DNA of 64,000 nt from Lederbergia lenta NBRC 16444 (GCF_001591545.1 NZ_BCVC01000001.1:1984001-2048000), one strand, 5' to 3'; shown: positions 1 through 8,741, numbered from the stretch's first letter. The notes: a model not told the origin generated them from the letters alone. Numbers and translations are program-made.

Positions 1-453
1 CTATTAACAAGAACACCTTTAATGATAAATGCTGGTCTCGGTAAAGATTTAATAAACTTTGCGTTTACCTGTCTTGTTTTCTTTGCTCTGAATTTTACGG
101 TTGCAAACTTTATGATTAAAAAAATGAATTTACCAACTCCTGGACGAAACGGGAATTACATTGATGAAGAAAATGAAAATACTCAAAAGGCATCCGCAAA
201 CAATGAAAACGATAACTCCCAAGCAGGTCAAATTATTGCCTTACTTGGTGGAAGCGAAAATATAGCTGAAGTGGACGCTTGTATGACAAGGCTCCGAGTA
301 ACAGTTAGAGACGCGAAAAAAGTAGCAGAACAAGACGAATGGAAGAAAAATGGTGCTCTTGGTCTTATAGTAAAAGACCAAGGCGTCCAAGCAATTTATG
401 GTCCAAAAGCAGATGTTTTAAAATCTGACATCCAAGATCATTTGGGAGTATAA
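1..453 (+). CDS. PTS sugar transporter EIICB, C-terminal part (gene enters from the left)
   Basis: The frame is open from base 1, so only the last 150 residues are present. They hold the final membrane helix of an EIIC channel domain, a charged Asn/Glu-rich linker (about residues 50-70), and a complete EIIB domain of the glucose/maltose family. The phosphorylated cysteine is seen in the motif VDACMTRLRV. EIIB passes phosphate from a general EIIA to the incoming sugar. No EIIA domain follows. The stop is 4 bases before a phosphatase gene, so the two are co-transcribed. That phosphatase looks like maltose-6'-phosphate phosphatase, which hints at maltose or another alpha-glucoside as substrate. 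The substrate is an inference. Confidence 0.9.
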   Translation, partial: LLTRTPLMINAGLGKDLINFAFTCLVFFALNFTVANFMIKKMNLPTPGRNGNYIDEENENTQKASANNENDNSQAGQIIALLGGSENIAEVDACMTRLRVTVRDAKKVAEQDEWKKNGALGLIVKDQGVQAIYGPKADVLKSDIQDHLGV

Positions 454-457
454 TCAT

Positions 458-1249
458 ATGAAACTCTTAACCATTAATGTCCATGCATGGCAGGAACATA
501 ATCAATTAGAAAAAATAAATGAGTTAGCCCGTGTTATTCATATGAATAGATATGATGCAATTGCCTTACAAGAAGCTAGTCAGCATCGTGAAGTCGATAT
601 CGTCTATGACTCCATTCGGAAAGACAATTACGCCTTGCTATTACAACAAGCTTTGGCCAAACTTGGTAGTAGTGATTTTAATCTTTTTTGGGAAGCTACT
701 CACTATGGTTATGATATTTACGAAGAAGGCCTCGCCCTTCTCGTACGTCATCCTGTTGTAAATTATGATTCTTTTTATATTACGGAGTCCTCTTCCTTGG
801 ATTTTTGGAAATCCCGTAAAATTGTTGGTATTACTATTCAATTGAACAAACAAATGATTTCCTTATACTCCTGTCACCTTGGTTGGTGGGAGGATAAAGA
901 GGAATCTTATACGCGCCAGGTTGATAATCTATTAAAAAAAGCTGAAAAACATGAAAAGTTTTTATTGCTCGGTGATTTTAATGCTGCTAGTAATAAGAAG
1001 AATGAAGGGTATGACTATTTATTAAGTAAGGGATTATATGACACTCATGTCCTAGCGCATGAAAAATCAGGCGAGTTCACTATCCAAGGGGACATCGCTG
1101 GCTGGGACGGTAATAAAGCAGGGTTAAAAATTGACTATATTTTTGCGAATTGGCAAGCAGGTGTAAGACACTCCCATATTATTTTTGATGGAAATAACGA
1201 GCCTATTATTTCCGACCACTATGGGATTGAACTAGAACTATCGATTTAA
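458..1249 (+). CDS. Endonuclease/exonuclease/phosphatase-fold enzyme, probable sugar-phosphate (maltose-6'-P) phosphatase
   Basis: A 263-residue protein of the metal-dependent EEP fold. The fold's landmarks are visible: an LNVHAW-like first strand (LTINVHAW), the metal ligand in ALQEAS, a histidine in YSCHLGWW, GDFNA, and the terminal SDH. There is no signal peptide, so it acts in the cytoplasm. It follows the PTS gene by 4 bases, with a GGGAGT ribosome site. In enterococci an EEP protein in this position (MapP) removes phosphate from maltose 6'-phosphate made by the PTS, and size and context fit that role. DNase activity is unlikely in this setting. Family is sure; substrate is inferred. Confidence 0.82.
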   Translation: MKLLTINVHAWQEHNQLEKINELARVIHMNRYDAIALQEASQHREVDIVYDSIRKDNYALLLQQALAKLGSSDFNLFWEATHYGYDIYEEGLALLVRHPVVNYDSFYITESSSLDFWKSRKIVGITIQLNKQMISLYSCHLGWWEDKEESYTRQVDNLLKKAEKHEKFLLLGDFNAASNKKNEGYDYLLSKGLYDTHVLAHEKSGEFTIQGDIAGWDGNKAGLKIDYIFANWQAGVRHSHIIFDGNNEPIISDHYGIELELSI

Positions 1250-1268
1250 CTTATTTTTATGAACGAAC

Positions 1269-1296
1269 AAAGGCTACTCAAATATGAGTAGCCTTT
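1269..1296. terminator. Bidirectional hairpin terminator
   Basis: A perfect 12-bp stem (AAAGGCTACTCA with its complement) and an AATA loop lie between the convergent phosphatase and RDD genes. The stem ends in T on both strands. Confidence 0.85.
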
Positions 1297-1314
1297 GTCT
1301 ATATTCGATCATTC

Positions 1315-1719
1315 TTAAGGTTTTTCATGTGTTACATACGTACCTGCAATAAGGTCATGAATGCTCCGTTTATCTTTACGAAGTCCAATCATAAAAGCAG
1401 TGACAATTGCCGCTATTCCGAAAGTGATTCCATAAATAATACCAGCGACAAATGTACGTAGAAGCATGGCGCCAATACCAAGTTTTTCTCCATTCACTTT
1501 CACGATTCGAATACCACAAATCTTTTTACCAACAGTATAACCAAACCAAACAACTGGCAATATCAACGTATATGCGAATGTTAATGAACTACTAAATGTG
1601 CTGTTCTCCATATCTCCAGTAATAAGAATACCTAAAATTGCTAATGGAACCCCTATAATCAAACCATCTAAAATATTTGCACCTAATCTAATCCAAAAAC
1701 CTGCTGGATTTGTAACCAT
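1315..1719 (-). CDS. RDD family membrane protein
   Basis: A 134-residue protein with the RDD pattern. An arginine sits in the first helix (GFWIRLGANILDGLI), an Asp follows, and a second pair of helices ends near KDKRSIHDLIAGTYV. Three hydrophobic segments (about 10-33, 45-65, 85-110) are seen. RDD proteins are small membrane proteins, some implicated in Na+ or H+ exchange or in immunity; no firm role can be given here. It has a GGAGTGGGG ribosome site and lies 31 bases after the M48 protease gene, so the two probably form an operon that ends at the shared hairpin. Confidence 0.85.
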   Translation of the reverse strand: MVTNPAGFWIRLGANILDGLIIGVPLAILGILITGDMENSTFSSSLTFAYTLILPVVWFGYTVGKKICGIRIVKVNGEKLGIGAMLLRTFVAGIIYGITFGIAAIVTAFMIGLRKDKRSIHDLIAGTYVTHEKP

Positions 1720-1749
1720 TTTTCCCCACTCCTTATATACTCATTGATA

Positions 1750-3180
1750 TTACTTCTTTAATACTTCCGACATGTCTTCCATGCCATATTGGATCGAATA
1801 CATGAGTGGTGTTATATCTTCTACATCACTCACCTGTGGATCCGCACCTGCTTTGAGAAGTAGTTCCGCCACTGCTGTACTTCCACCTTGTACCGCATAA
1901 AATAATGGTGTCCAACCATCATAGTCTGCCGAATTGGGATCTCCACCAGCATCTAATAACAACATTAACAATTCAGTGTTTGCTCGCTCTGCAGCGATCA
2001 TCACTGAATTAGAACCATACAACGATTCTTGATTCGGATCCGCACCAGCATTCAATAAATAATAAGCCAAATTTCTATTCCCAGCTAATACAGCCCAGTG
2101 TAATGCCGTATTACCTTGTGAATCCTGCGCTTCTAACTTTTCACCTTTTTCCACTAACATCTTAACTTTGTCCATATCGTTATTTACAACTGCTTTAATT
2201 AATTCTGGAGTTTCTACTATTTCTTCCTCATCATAATCAGAGGTATTATAATCAGAGCTATCATCCTCATCCAATACACCATTTGCTTCCATCGTCTCGA
2301 CATAAGCTACAAGTTTACCTATCCCATATATGCCACCCCAAAATAAAAGCACGAAGGAAACCAAACCTGCAGTTATCCATATCCAAGCCTTATTCGAAGA
2401 TTTATTTTTGTATGAAATAAATTCTTCATCTTGAAAAAACACACCTATTTCGCGGATTCTTTTTGGCAATGGAGGGTGCGATGATAATATTTCACTTAAC
2501 CATACGAAAAAGCCACGTTCTAATTCCAGCTGATCTACAAATGCTGTACGATTAACATCTTTGTACAATTCCTTTCCCACCGCTAGTATTACTAAGCCAT
2601 TTTTTGCAGCTTCCGTGCTTCCAACATAATGGGTAGCATATCTATCACATGTATATTCACATGCACGTAAATATAGTTCTCCAATTGCTGGTAACCACAT
2701 AGCTGGTAAAATAAACATTGTTTTCGAGAGATGTCTTCGTTTTATGTGTGCAAGTTCATGCGCAATAACAAAGTTCAGTTCCTCTTCTCCGCCTTTTTTA
2801 TATAGCTCAAATATTTCCGAATACAACACAACCATATTTCTTCCAAAAAAACGTGTAGCAAACGCATTAAGCGTTCCGCCTGATTCAGCTACATATATAT
2901 CTGGTGTATATGAAAGTTCCATTTTGGCAGATAATTCTCTCGTCTTTTGATAAATTTCTGGAAATTGCTGCTCGCTTAATTTGACTGCATTTGTTCGAAT
3001 ATGTCCTATCATAACAGCATGAAAAAATAGAGAAACTAAAAACAAACTAATAATAATAAAAATTCCAATAATAGAAACAAGCAAAACTAAGTACATGATA
3101 ATACTAATTATTAATACAAGAGCAAAATACTTTTTCTCATTTTTATGTATTAAATCCCCAACTTGTATTTCTTGATGCAT
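1750..3180 (-). CDS. M48-family membrane metalloprotease fused to ankyrin repeats
   Basis: A zinc protease of the HtpX/Ste24 type with a C-terminal ankyrin array. From the N-terminus: two membrane helices (about 18-65), the active site VIAHELAHIKRRH, a second zinc-site region (ACEYTCDRYA), another membrane helix (about 265-290), an acidic Asp/Ser/Glu linker, then four to five ankyrin repeats (about 325-476; for example DSQGNTALHWAVLAGN and DYDGWTPLFYAVQGG). The repeats face the cytosol if the helix count is right and could bring in partners or substrates. An upstream in-frame GTG at 3198 exists, but the GGAAGGGGA ribosome site sits between it and the ATG at 3180, so the ATG is preferred. Confidence 0.88.
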   Translation of the reverse strand: MHQEIQVGDLIHKNEKKYFALVLIISIIMYLVLLVSIIGIFIIISLFLVSLFFHAVMIGHIRTNAVKLSEQQFPEIYQKTRELSAKMELSYTPDIYVAESGGTLNAFATRFFGRNMVVLYSEIFELYKKGGEEELNFVIAHELAHIKRRHLSKTMFILPAMWLPAIGELYLRACEYTCDRYATHYVGSTEAAKNGLVILAVGKELYKDVNRTAFVDQLELERGFFVWLSEILSSHPPLPKRIREIGVFFQDEEFISYKNKSSNKAWIWITAGLVSFVLLFWGGIYGIGKLVAYVETMEANGVLDEDDSSDYNTSDYDEEEIVETPELIKAVVNNDMDKVKMLVEKGEKLEAQDSQGNTALHWAVLAGNRNLAYYLLNAGADPNQESLYGSNSVMIAAERANTELLMLLLDAGGDPNSADYDGWTPLFYAVQGGSTAVAELLLKAGADPQVSDVEDITPLMYSIQYGMEDMSEVLKK

Positions 3181-3379
3181 CCAGCTATCCCCTTCCACTA
3201 TCTTGCATGAACATTGGCAACCCCCTAATTAGGATAGATGAAACATGAATATTTTACCATAGGTGAAAAGTTATATTTTATCACTAATCCTTCCTATCAT
3301 TACAATAAGTTCACATATTCTGTTTTTATTTAACCCTTTTGGGGTAACTTAGAATTAGATGAGAAAAGGAGGATATATG

Positions 3380-3508
3380 ATGAGTGAAAAAGAGCAAACA
3401 AAAGATAATGATTCTGTCGAGCAAGATTTAAAGGTAGAGATGGGCATGGATATTGAGCCACAAAGAGCAACGAATGAGAAAGATCCTGAAAAAACAAATA
3501 AAAAATAA
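3380..3508 (+). CDS. Small acidic hydrophilic protein, function unknown
   Basis: A 42-residue frame very rich in Glu, Asp, Lys and Asn, with no hydrophobic segment. AAAGGAGG lies 7 bases before the second of two adjacent ATGs (3380), and a hairpin follows the stop. The good ribosome site and terminator support a real gene. It stands alone, convergent to the membrane gene at 3572. Small acidic proteins like this are common in Bacillaceae, some of them spore-associated, but nothing identifies this one. Confidence 0.55.
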   Translation: MSEKEQTKDNDSVEQDLKVEMGMDIEPQRATNEKDPEKTNKK

Positions 3509-3525
3509 TATGATTAAAATGCGTA

Positions 3526-3550
3526 AGAGGATCCTTCATAGGGTCCTCTA
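3526..3550. terminator. Hairpin terminator between convergent genes
   Basis: AGAGGATCC pairs with GGGTCCTCT through one G-T wobble, with a short AT loop. It lies 17 bases after the small acidic gene and 20 bases from the end of the membrane gene on the other strand. The T tract is poor. Confidence 0.6.
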
Positions 3551-3571
3551 TTGTGTATCTAAGTCAATATT

Positions 3572-4018
3572 TTACTTTATTATGTTCGTTCCATTCCCTT
3601 TATAAACTGACCAGATGATAACAAAAAACAAGAAATATCCATAGAAAGAATAGTAATGTTTCCATTCATTACTATGATAAAAGAACCCCCATTGTTCCAT
3701 CTTGTTTTCAACAGTAAAAACCATTAGACTAAGGAAAATGATAAATACTGATCTATTCCGTCGATTCATCTTTCTCATCGCCATAAGAAATAGCATAGTG
3801 AAACAGGGAAGTATAAGTAAAGTAAAGGCAATATTAATAGAAAATACGTCTGGGAAAGGGCGGATAGGAAATTCATACATATTTCTTCCAACAAAATATA
3901 GATCTAGATATGTTCCCAATAAAGCTGCAAATAAAGCTGCGTAAACTGTATTATAAAAAGATTGCTTTTTTTGTAATAGTAGCAATCTCCAACTTCTCAA
4001 GCGTTTCACAGTATTCAT
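3572..4018 (-). CDS. CBO0543-like integral membrane protein
   Basis: A 148-residue protein with four hydrophobic segments (about 23-42, 60-82, 90-104, 124-140). It resembles the CBO0543 group of Firmicute membrane proteins in the conserved stretch GTYLDLYFVGRNMYEFPIRP. No function is known for that group. The AAAGGAGA ribosome site is 7 bases from the ATG, so the start is well supported even though it makes the gene overlap the end of the upstream DUF2515 gene by 68 bases in another frame. The overlap implies co-transcription and probably coupled translation. Confidence 0.65.
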   Translation of the reverse strand: MNTVKRLRSWRLLLLQKKQSFYNTVYAALFAALLGTYLDLYFVGRNMYEFPIRPFPDVFSINIAFTLLILPCFTMLFLMAMRKMNRRNRSVFIIFLSLMVFTVENKMEQWGFFYHSNEWKHYYSFYGYFLFFVIIWSVYKGNGTNIIK

Positions 4019-5057
4019 TTACTATCTCTCCTTTAGCGTGCCCTTGGTTTTCATGCAAATAATTTATCACATTTAAATGACTAAACCAATCACTGTTTTC
4101 GGCCTCAGAATGTTGAACATTTTTCCACGCATACTCAAGTCTTGGACTGTATAGCCTATTTGCTCCTTTTCGTAACCGACAAGCAATTAACCTCCGCTTA
4201 AGACTTATTCCAGGAACGCCCTCATTCACATCATTAAAAATGTCTTGCCAGTAATCTTTCCGTGAACCGGTATGTGCGTGATTAATTGCCCATTGTAAAA
4301 CTTTTTTTAATTGACCACTCGACTTAAATAGTAAACGATATAATCTTTTACCTAAGATTATTCGTTCGTGAAGTGAATCAAAATGATGGAGTGTCAAACC
4401 GATTAATGTTAATTTCCCACTCTCTTCAAGTGGAAATAAAATATGATTGAGTGAGAGCAAATCTTGCAAAAAAAACTCAAGTGTGTAGATCACCTTTTCC
4501 TTATAGATAGAATTTTGCAAGATTCTTTGTTCTAAATAATTTTGTTCATTAATAATCAGACCAATTGTCAGAATATTACGGTCTTTAGTTTTCCAAAAGT
4601 GATTCCAGATCACTTCCATAAATATGGAAACGTTTAAGAACGGTAATAGATAAAATAAATTTTGGTTTTTTCTTTTACTTTCGGCATACAATAGAAACTG
4701 CGGATATGCATCCTGAAAAATAAGCCAGTTTCCTCGTTCCAAAAAGGAAAAAAAGTCCTGTACTGTTTTTTCATTCATTAGTCTCGAAAGCAAATCCCCT
4801 CTTAAATCCGTCATATTCCAGCCACCATTTCTAGAAACCATATGCCCAAGAAATGCCCAGTGAATTTCAGGATAGTTAAGATAAAAATCTAAGTATGCTT
4901 TTGTGCGGGTTACATTATTAACATTCATTTGCTTCGTTTTCATCGAAATTCGTTTAAGAAGTTCTTTATCTTTCTTGGATAGTCGCGACTCATTTTGAGT
5001 GATTGCATGTTGTCTCTTCTTTAATTCAGATTTGATTTCAATTAAACCTACAGGCAA
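3951..5057 (-). CDS. DUF2515 family protein (YppC-like)
   Basis: About 368 residues, soluble, with Trp- and Arg-rich helices (EIHWAFLGHMVSRNGGWNMTDLRG) typical of DUF2515, whose B. subtilis member is YppC. The function is unknown. It is divergent from squalene-hopene cyclase, with which it may share regulation. The start is odd. The only standard codon is the TTG at 5057, which has no ribosome site, while a perfect GGAGGTGA lies at 5100-5107. The frame is open back to there and has only an ATA codon (5091-5093) at usable distance. The true N-terminus may therefore be 12 residues longer and use a rare start codon. Confidence 0.8.
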   Translation of the reverse strand: MPVGLIEIKSELKKRQHAITQNESRLSKKDKELLKRISMKTKQMNVNNVTRTKAYLDFYLNYPEIHWAFLGHMVSRNGGWNMTDLRGDLLSRLMNEKTVQDFFSFLERGNWLIFQDAYPQFLLYAESKRKNQNLFYLLPFLNVSIFMEVIWNHFWKTKDRNILTIGLIINEQNYLEQRILQNSIYKEKVIYTLEFFLQDLLSLNHILFPLEESGKLTLIGLTLHHFDSLHERIILGKRLYRLLFKSSGQLKKVLQWAINHAHTGSRKDYWQDIFNDVNEGVPGISLKRRLIACRLRKGANRLYSPRLEYAWKNVQHSEAENSDWFSHLNVINYLHENQGHAKGEIVNEYCETLEKLEIATITKKAIFL

Positions 5058-5173
5058 CCGTGTTTTCCAACCTTGTTTTTTCTTGAAAAATATATCTGGT
5101 CACCTCCGGGAATATTTGTTTGTTCATGAAGATGTATGATTAAATATGACTTTTTAGAAGGGGCGATGTAGCA

Positions 5174-7051
5174 TTGGAACATCAAACTAAAGAAGCAATA
5201 GAACAAATAGTCCAAAATCTTAAATTGGCACAAACAGCTAATGGTTCATGGGACTATCCTTTTGATACGGGAATCTCTACAGATGCCTATATGATTATTT
5301 TATTAAGGACATTACAAATAAATGATGAAGACTTCATTTTACAATTAACAGAAAGGATATGGAGCAAACAGGAAGCCAATGGGGCGTGGAAACTTTTTTA
5401 TGATGAGGGGAGCGGAAACTTATCAACAACCGTTGAGGCCTATTATTCTCTTTTATATTCTGGCTATGTGAACAAGGATAATAATCGACTGCAAGCAGCT
5501 AAAAGCTTTATCATAGAAAATGGGGGAATAGAAAAGTCCTTTATTTTTACAAAAATTATGCTTTCCTTAACAGGACAATATTCATCACCGTTCCATTTCC
5601 CCCTTCCAGTTGAAATGATACTTTTACCATCTTCCTTTCCAATAAACTTCTATGATTTTTCAGTATTTGGTAGAGCGAATCTTGCACCAATAATGATTCT
5701 ATCTGCTACAAAGTACAGTAAAAAAACAAATAGAAGTCCTAACCTGTCCGATCTATTTGTTTCAAGAGAAGATGACTTTTTCAAATGGAAGCAAACACGT
5801 GAAACAAAAAGATTATTCTCGACGATTGAACAGGGAATCACTAGTTTATTAGGCTTGCCCCAACATATCCATTCCCTTGCTATCCATCGTGCAAAACAAT
5901 ATATGCTTAATCGTATAGAGCCAGATGGCACTTTTTACAGTTATTTTAGTTCTACTTTACTTATGATTTTTGCCCTGCTATCCCTTGGCTATTCAAAAAA
6001 GGACCAGATTATCATAAATGCTATTAAAGGCTTAAAAACAATGAAATGTAAAATTGATGACCATACTCACGTACAGTACACAACTGCAAATGTATGGAAT
6101 ACGTCTTTAATTAGTTATGTTTTGAAAGAAGCAGATCTTTCATCTACTGATCTAATAGTTGCAAAGGCAAATCAATATTTAATAAGAAGGCAACAATATA
6201 AATATGGAGATTGGTTGATTCATAATCCAATAGGTTTACCTGGCGGTTGGGGTTTCTCCAATATTAATACGATAAATCCGGATGTAGACGATACAACAGC
6301 TTCACTAAGGGCCTTTTCACAAATCGTTCCAGCTAACCTTAGCTTTCGCTATGCATGGGATAAAGGTATTCAGTGGGTTCTTTCCATGCAAAATGATGAT
6401 GGAGGGTGGCCAGCATTTGAAAAGAATGTCGATAAAAAATGGTTGAATTTGCTTCCAATCGAAGGTGGCAGATTTTTATTAACGGATCCAAGCAGTGCGG
6501 ATCTAACCGGTAGAACGCTTGAATTTCTAGGCAACTACACAAATATACCTAAAATTCATCCTGTGATAAAACGTGGAGTAGATTGGCTTTTGCAAAATCA
6601 AGAAAATGATGGTTCATGGTATGGACGTTGGGGGATTTGTTATATTTATGGAACATGGGCAGCCATTACTGGCCTCATTGCTTCTGGTATAACTCCAAAA
6701 GAAAAAGCGATCGGAAAAGCAAAAAATTGGCTACACGAAATCCAAAATAAAGATGGCGGTTGGGGAGAATCTTGTAAAAGTGATCTTAATGAATCTTATA
6801 TTCCTCTCGGTGCCAGCAACTTAACCCAAACAGCTTGGGCACTAGATTCCCTTATAATGATTTCCGACAAGCCAACTCCAGAGATCCAAGCAGGTATCAC
6901 CTATTTACTTAAATCTTATGATAAAAAAGATTGGACAACAAATTATCCCGTTGGGCAAGGAATGGGTGGGGGCTTATACATTCATTATCACAGTTATCAA
7001 TTTATTTTCCCTCTATTAGCTTTGATTCATTATCGTAAGAAATATGAATGA
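5174..7051 (+). CDS. shc: Squalene-hopene cyclase / sporulenol synthase
   Basis: A 625-residue terpene cyclase. The catalytic DXDD motif is seen as PDVDDTTAS near residue 375, and many QW repeats stabilise the alpha-barrels (for example QENDGSWYGRWG, QNKDGGWGES, QNDDGGWPAFE). In the Firmicute family such enzymes cyclise squalene to hopene or tetraprenyl-curcumene to sporulenol, a spore-membrane lipid. Length is normal for the family. It starts at TTG 5174, since the nearest ATG runs into a stop at once; a GAAGGGG site precedes it. It is transcribed alone and ends at a long hairpin. Product assignment between hopene and sporulenol cannot be made here. Confidence 0.95.
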   Translation: MEHQTKEAIEQIVQNLKLAQTANGSWDYPFDTGISTDAYMIILLRTLQINDEDFILQLTERIWSKQEANGAWKLFYDEGSGNLSTTVEAYYSLLYSGYVNKDNNRLQAAKSFIIENGGIEKSFIFTKIMLSLTGQYSSPFHFPLPVEMILLPSSFPINFYDFSVFGRANLAPIMILSATKYSKKTNRSPNLSDLFVSREDDFFKWKQTRETKRLFSTIEQGITSLLGLPQHIHSLAIHRAKQYMLNRIEPDGTFYSYFSSTLLMIFALLSLGYSKKDQIIINAIKGLKTMKCKIDDHTHVQYTTANVWNTSLISYVLKEADLSSTDLIVAKANQYLIRRQQYKYGDWLIHNPIGLPGGWGFSNINTINPDVDDTTASLRAFSQIVPANLSFRYAWDKGIQWVLSMQNDDGGWPAFEKNVDKKWLNLLPIEGGRFLLTDPSSADLTGRTLEFLGNYTNIPKIHPVIKRGVDWLLQNQENDGSWYGRWGICYIYGTWAAITGLIASGITPKEKAIGKAKNWLHEIQNKDGGWGESCKSDLNESYIPLGASNLTQTAWALDSLIMISDKPTPEIQAGITYLLKSYDKKDWTTNYPVGQGMGGGLYIHYHSYQFIFPLLALIHYRKKYE

Positions 7052-7112
7052 TAAAGGGTTCGAATGTTATAGCAACAGACTCAATATATTTTTTACAATG
7101 ATAATCATCCAA

Positions 7113-7156
7113 GTTATTAAAATCCGCAACTCCGGAGAGTGGCGGCTTTTAATAAC
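7113..7156. terminator. Long bidirectional hairpin terminator
   Basis: GTTATTAAAA plus CCGC pairs with GCGG plus TTTTAATAAC, with one mismatch. The 14-base loop itself contains CTCCGGAG. It separates shc from the convergent PH-domain pseudogene. Confidence 0.75.
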
Positions 7157-7173
7157 TCATATATCGAGATCTT

Positions 7174-7588
7174 TTATGTAATTCCTTGATGCGGTGAAAT
7201 AATAACACTTCCTAATAAACCCGTTTTATAATGAATTTCCAATACATCTCTTGAAGATAATATTCGATAGCCAACGAAAATGTTTCCTGTTTCGTGTATA
7301 CTTGTAATACTCGCATAAGGGATCTTACTACGGATAGGACCACCAAGTATAAACAAACATTCCTTGTAGAGTTTATATTCAATATCTAACCAAATCGTAA
7401 AATAAACATCCACCACATATGATAAATAAAGCGATCATTAACCAAACGAAAATCCAATCAGTCTCTTCCACTTAAAAAACTTCATAAATAGCAGTCCATA
7501 AAGTAGCCACCCCTATTAGCAACAAGGCTCCAAAGATAAAATATGAAAAAAACAGATCTCTTTTCGCTTTGAAACTAATATATCTCAC
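7174..7588 (-). pseudogene. PH-domain (DUF1200-like) membrane protein, broken
   Basis: Read together, three frames give one recognisable protein: two N-terminal membrane helices (RDLFFSYFIFGALLLIGVAT and WIFVWLMIALFIICGG), then a bacterial PH-like domain (LGGPIRSKIPYASITSIHE, then VLEIHYKTG and VIISPHQG). A TAA stop at 7472-7474 cuts between the helices, and a frameshift near 7397-7406, in a T-rich run, separates the second helix from the PH domain. The first frame begins about 9 bases after the reductase stop, with its ribosome site overlapping that stop, so the gene was the second member of that operon. It is very unlikely to make a full protein. The PH part alone (80 residues from GTG 7416) is still open. 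Confidence 0.7.
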
Positions 7589-7596
7589 CGCCTTTT

Positions 7597-8349
7597 TTAT
7601 AATTCCCGCAAATCCAAAATGGGATCCAATTTATTGAATGTTTTACTTTCAATTATTCGTTTAAGCTTTTGTGCCGTGAATTCCGGTGAACTAAGTTGAC
7701 CTTGCTCCTTATAATCGATAAACCTGCCCACCAATTCAAAGTCCTTCTCATCAACACTTCGAATTTTCTCTTGCATTCCAGTGTCTATAATCCCTGGTGC
7801 AATCGAAATAATTTTAACCCCATTTATTTCACCATCTTGTTCCTGTGAAACGACTCTTGTGTAATGGTCAAGGCCTGCTTTACTAGCACAATAACTACTC
7901 CAACCAGTATAAGGATTGCGTCCGGCTCCTGAAGAAATATTAATTATCTTCTTCTGAATAGGATAATCTTTTACATGTTTAATAAATGCCGAACTCAAAA
8001 CCATTGGTGCAGTTAAATTAAGGGTAATACTTTTATTTATACCTTCCGCTTTATTATTTTCTGTCCGTCCAATCGGATCGACGACACCTGCGTTGTTAAT
8101 GAGTGTAATAGAATGTGGATTGGCAGGTAAATGGGCAACCATCGTTTTGATTAACTCCTCTAGCCCCTCTATATTTACTAAATCATATTCTAAAAACACA
8201 ATATGACATTCCTTTTCTTTTCCAAGCTGTAGTAATTCCTCATTTGTCGTCCGAGCAACACAGATGAGTACGTTATTTTCACTCATTAACTCCTTACTTA
8301 GTGCTAAACCGATACCTTTAGACGCACCAGTGATTAAATATACATTCAT
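7597..8349 (-). CDS. Short-chain dehydrogenase/reductase, YueD / benzil-reductase type
   Basis: A 250-residue classical SDR. The NADP-binding Rossmann motif is TGASKGIGLAL at the start, followed by LINNAGVVD, the catalytic serine in NISSGAGR, and Tyr-x-x-x-Lys in YCASKAG. The shape (sepiapterin-reductase-like, long C-terminus) matches Bacillus YueD, an NADPH reductase that makes (S)-benzoin from benzil. The physiological substrate of that group is unknown. It is cytoplasmic and heads a two-gene operon whose second gene, a PH-domain protein, is now broken. Confidence 0.85.
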   Translation of the reverse strand: MNVYLITGASKGIGLALSKELMSENNVLICVARTTNEELLQLGKEKECHIVFLEYDLVNIEGLEELIKTMVAHLPANPHSITLINNAGVVDPIGRTENNKAEGINKSITLNLTAPMVLSSAFIKHVKDYPIQKKIINISSGAGRNPYTGWSSYCASKAGLDHYTRVVSQEQDGEINGVKIISIAPGIIDTGMQEKIRSVDEKDFELVGRFIDYKEQGQLSSPEFTAQKLKRIIESKTFNKLDPILDLREL

Positions 8350-8406
8350 GTTTTATAACTCCTTTTTATAAATATATTTTCTCCACCATATTCTTACAAA
8401 TGAAAT

Positions 8407-8464
8407 AAGCACAAGAGAAAGAGAAAAAGTAATTTCGGCGTTTTTCAATTTTGCTCTTGTGCTT
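8407..8464 (-). terminator. Inverted repeat, possible terminator
   Basis: AAGCACAAGAG at 8407-8417 pairs exactly with CTCTTGTGCTT at 8454-8464 across a 36-base A-rich spacer. It lies just downstream of the decayed small gene on this strand and upstream of the SDR gene. The large loop and weak T tract make terminator function uncertain. Confidence 0.4.
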
Positions 8465-8474
8465 AAATGTGGAG

Positions 8475-8741
8475 TCATTCAATAGGGATAAAGTTCATGG
8501 AGATAATAGTGGAAGTTTTTTGATGTGTTAGTTGGCTAGCCAAGCCCACCGTTTTTGATTCGATTAATTTCCTTTTCATGCCCCTATTGGCGCATCGCCA
8601 AAAAATCAATATTACCCTCCAAACCGTCAAATCTTTCGTAAGATTTATCTTTAAACTTGTACATCCCATTTTTAAATTGGTACAGTTATCTTTAAATTCA
8701 AACATTATTTCTAATAACCTATCAAACTTTTCATCCGCCAT
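8475..8741 (-). pseudogene. Remnant of a small coiled-coil protein
   Basis: The N-terminus (MADEKFDRLLEIMFEFKDN, then TNLK and TSLK repeats) looks like the short helical MADEKF...LKxDV-type proteins of Bacilli. After about 38 residues the frame turns into Trp/Cys-rich sequence of no family character. A second frame carries plausible helix (NIDFLAMRQ, stop, GHEKEINRIKNG). This pattern suggests a frameshift plus a stop in a once longer gene. It sits alone between SDR and murG. Confidence 0.4.
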
